Assembly: GCA_003242675.1 (NCBI GenBank)
Contig: QGVE01000148.1
Location: 1-5,606, forward strand
Reading direction: 5' to 3'
Source of the DNA: Bacillota bacterium
GTDB lineage: Bacteria; Bacillota_E; Symbiobacteriia; Symbiobacteriales; Symbiobacteriaceae
DNA: 5,606 nt
The position numbers and the translations under genes are program-made. Below, piece after piece: positions 5,444 through 5,606 of this stretch. The first letter of the stretch is position 1. Each line of letters opens with the position of its first letter. The notes under the pieces are model-generated. The model did no database searches and was not told the origin of the DNA. It saw nothing but the letters and a program-made list of their open reading frames with translations.

Positions 5444-5606
5444 ATTGGGTTCCCGCGAGTAGCTGCCCTAGTCAGCACTCCTAGCTCAAGTTTCGCGTGA
5501 ATAACCCGGACTTCGTGCAATGGAAACCCATTGAAAAAGCATCAGTCAGAACCAATGATACATGGTGGGAGTGTGGTCGCTCCCAATCCACCATGTGGAG
5601 GTTCGA
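5444..5606. other. Gene-free, more AT-rich edge region, possible leader of an off-window gene
   Basis: No credible ORF is seen after the small gene. The base composition is clearly less GC-rich than the operon, with runs such as AAAAAG and several AT-rich patches. It contains a small 6-bp stem (CAATGG 5518-5523 with CCATTG 5528-5533, loop AAAC) and a larger nested hairpin at 5560-5596. GGAGG at 5597-5601 resembles a ribosome site for a gene starting just past the window. I could not match it to a known riboswitch or T-box. Confidence 0.4.
5560..5596 (+). repeat. Nested inverted repeat next to a GGAGG site
   Basis: ACATGGTGG (5560-5568) is the exact inverse complement of CCACCATGT (5588-5596). 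Inside, GGGAG (5567-5571) can pair with CTCCC (5580-5584), sharing two G residues with the outer arm. Two mutually exclusive or bulged helices are thus possible. GGAGG begins at 5597, directly after the outer stem. No T-tract follows, so it is not an intrinsic terminator on the plus strand. Confidence 0.5.

Noticed and set aside
5444..5606. Possible T-box or known riboswitch before the window edge
   Set aside because: I looked for T-box and S-box-like conserved elements in the hairpin-rich edge and found no convincing match, so only generic structure is reported.

Overview
The window looks like a piece of a high-GC bacterial chromosome. Most of it is a compact carbohydrate operon with Firmicutes-style signals: a near-consensus sigma-A type promoter, very strong AGGAGG Shine-Dalgarno sites, a separate PTS IIA gene and strong intrinsic terminators. 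High GC combined with this signal architecture and a non-fused IIA / IIBC arrangement fits a high-GC clostridial lineage such as Symbiobacterium. That taxonomic guess is inference; no marker gene is present.

Layout. At 1-342 is the 3' end of a plus-strand gene of unknown function, built from four 22-residue Gly-rich repeats and closed by an intrinsic terminator at about 434-474. The centre (488-4232) is a complete, self-contained fructose operon: promoter, candidate direct-repeat operator, DeoR-type regulator (fruR, 574-1338), 1-phosphofructokinase (fruK, 1344-2321), PTS IIA (2318-2761), PTS IIBC (fruA, 2809-4173) and a 13-bp stem terminator. The gene junctions are a 5-nt gap, a 4-nt ATGA overlap and a 47-nt gap, so one transcript probably carries all four genes. 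The membrane IIBC imports fructose as fructose-1-phosphate, using phosphate relayed through IIA. FruK converts this to fructose-1,6-bisphosphate, and FruR is expected to sense the sugar phosphate and repress its own promoter. The general PTS proteins EI and HPr are not encoded here.

Right of the operon a convergent minus-strand gene (4331-5050) encodes a 239-residue protein I do not recognise. Beyond it lies a change of character: an isolated 14-bp stem hairpin (5160-5191), a small plus-strand ORF with an excellent ribosome binding site and one predicted membrane helix (5249-5443), and then a visibly more AT-rich untranslated stretch. That stretch ends in a nested hairpin immediately followed by GGAGG at the window edge, which suggests the leader of another gene just outside.

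The fructose operon is ordinary biology, well supported. The least explained parts are the 22-residue repeat protein, the orphan hairpin, the small membrane ORF and the structured edge. I see no convincing evidence for a wholly new system, CRISPR array, tRNA or rRNA.
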